Below are positions 6,573 through 6,600 of a DNA stretch of 6,600 nt, piece after piece. Source of the DNA: an uncultured Treponema sp. GTDB lineage: Bacteria; Spirochaetota; Spirochaetia; Treponematales; Treponemataceae. Within the stretch, counting starts at the first letter, position 1, and each line of letters starts with the position of its first letter. The translations under genes and the position numbers were made by a program. The notes beneath the pieces were generated by a model. That model was not told the origin of the DNA. It saw only the letters and a program-made list of their open reading frames with translations, and searched no databases. The stretch is from positions 1 through 6,600 of the forward strand of contig CAJPOH010000053.1 of assembly GCA_905372205.1 (NCBI GenBank), in the 5' to 3' direction.

Positions 6573-6600
6573 ATCGTAGTTATGATGATCTGTAATATTA

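Overview
The window is AT-rich (roughly one third G+C by eye) and densely coding. It holds five genes in two convergent groups that meet at a short non-coding gap with a two-way terminator-like hairpin. Low G+C, heavy AGA/AAA/TTA codon use and a promoter of the form T-tract + TGnTATAAT with no clear -35 box fit a member of the Campylobacterota (Helicobacter/Campylobacter relatives). That assignment is an inference, and other AT-rich bacteria are not excluded.

Plus strand, 1-3471: two adjacent ABC half-transporters, each with an exporter-type membrane domain fused to an ATPase domain. They are separated by 32 nt and almost certainly form one heterodimer. The first is cut by the left edge of the window: its frame is open from base 2, so the GTG at 77 is not its real start. 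Details of the membrane domain and C-terminus recall the YbtPQ/IrtAB class, which has an exporter fold but imports metal-siderophore complexes. The substrate cannot be read from the sequence.

3472-3594: non-coding gap with an imperfect 12-bp hairpin (3475-3509) serving the ends of both gene groups.

Minus strand, 6600 to 3595: a T-rich extended -10 promoter (about 6558-6572) precedes three closely spaced genes. These are an IspD/TarI-family cytidylyltransferase, an O-antigen/teichoic-acid-type ABC-2 permease (Wzm-like), and UDP-glucose 6-dehydrogenase (ugd). Together they look like the promoter-distal end of a surface-polysaccharide locus: nucleotide-activated precursors (a CDP-linked compound and UDP-glucuronate) plus the membrane half of the glycan exporter. 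The partner ATPase (Wzt) is not in the window. The stop codon of the permease overlaps the Shine-Dalgarno sequence of ugd, suggesting coupled translation.

I do not see a clearly undescribed system. The points most worth checking are the probable true substrate of the stand-alone IspD-like enzyme, the missing Wzt, and the substrate of the YbtPQ/IrtAB-like pair. I found no tRNA, rRNA, CRISPR array, insertion sequence or phage gene.
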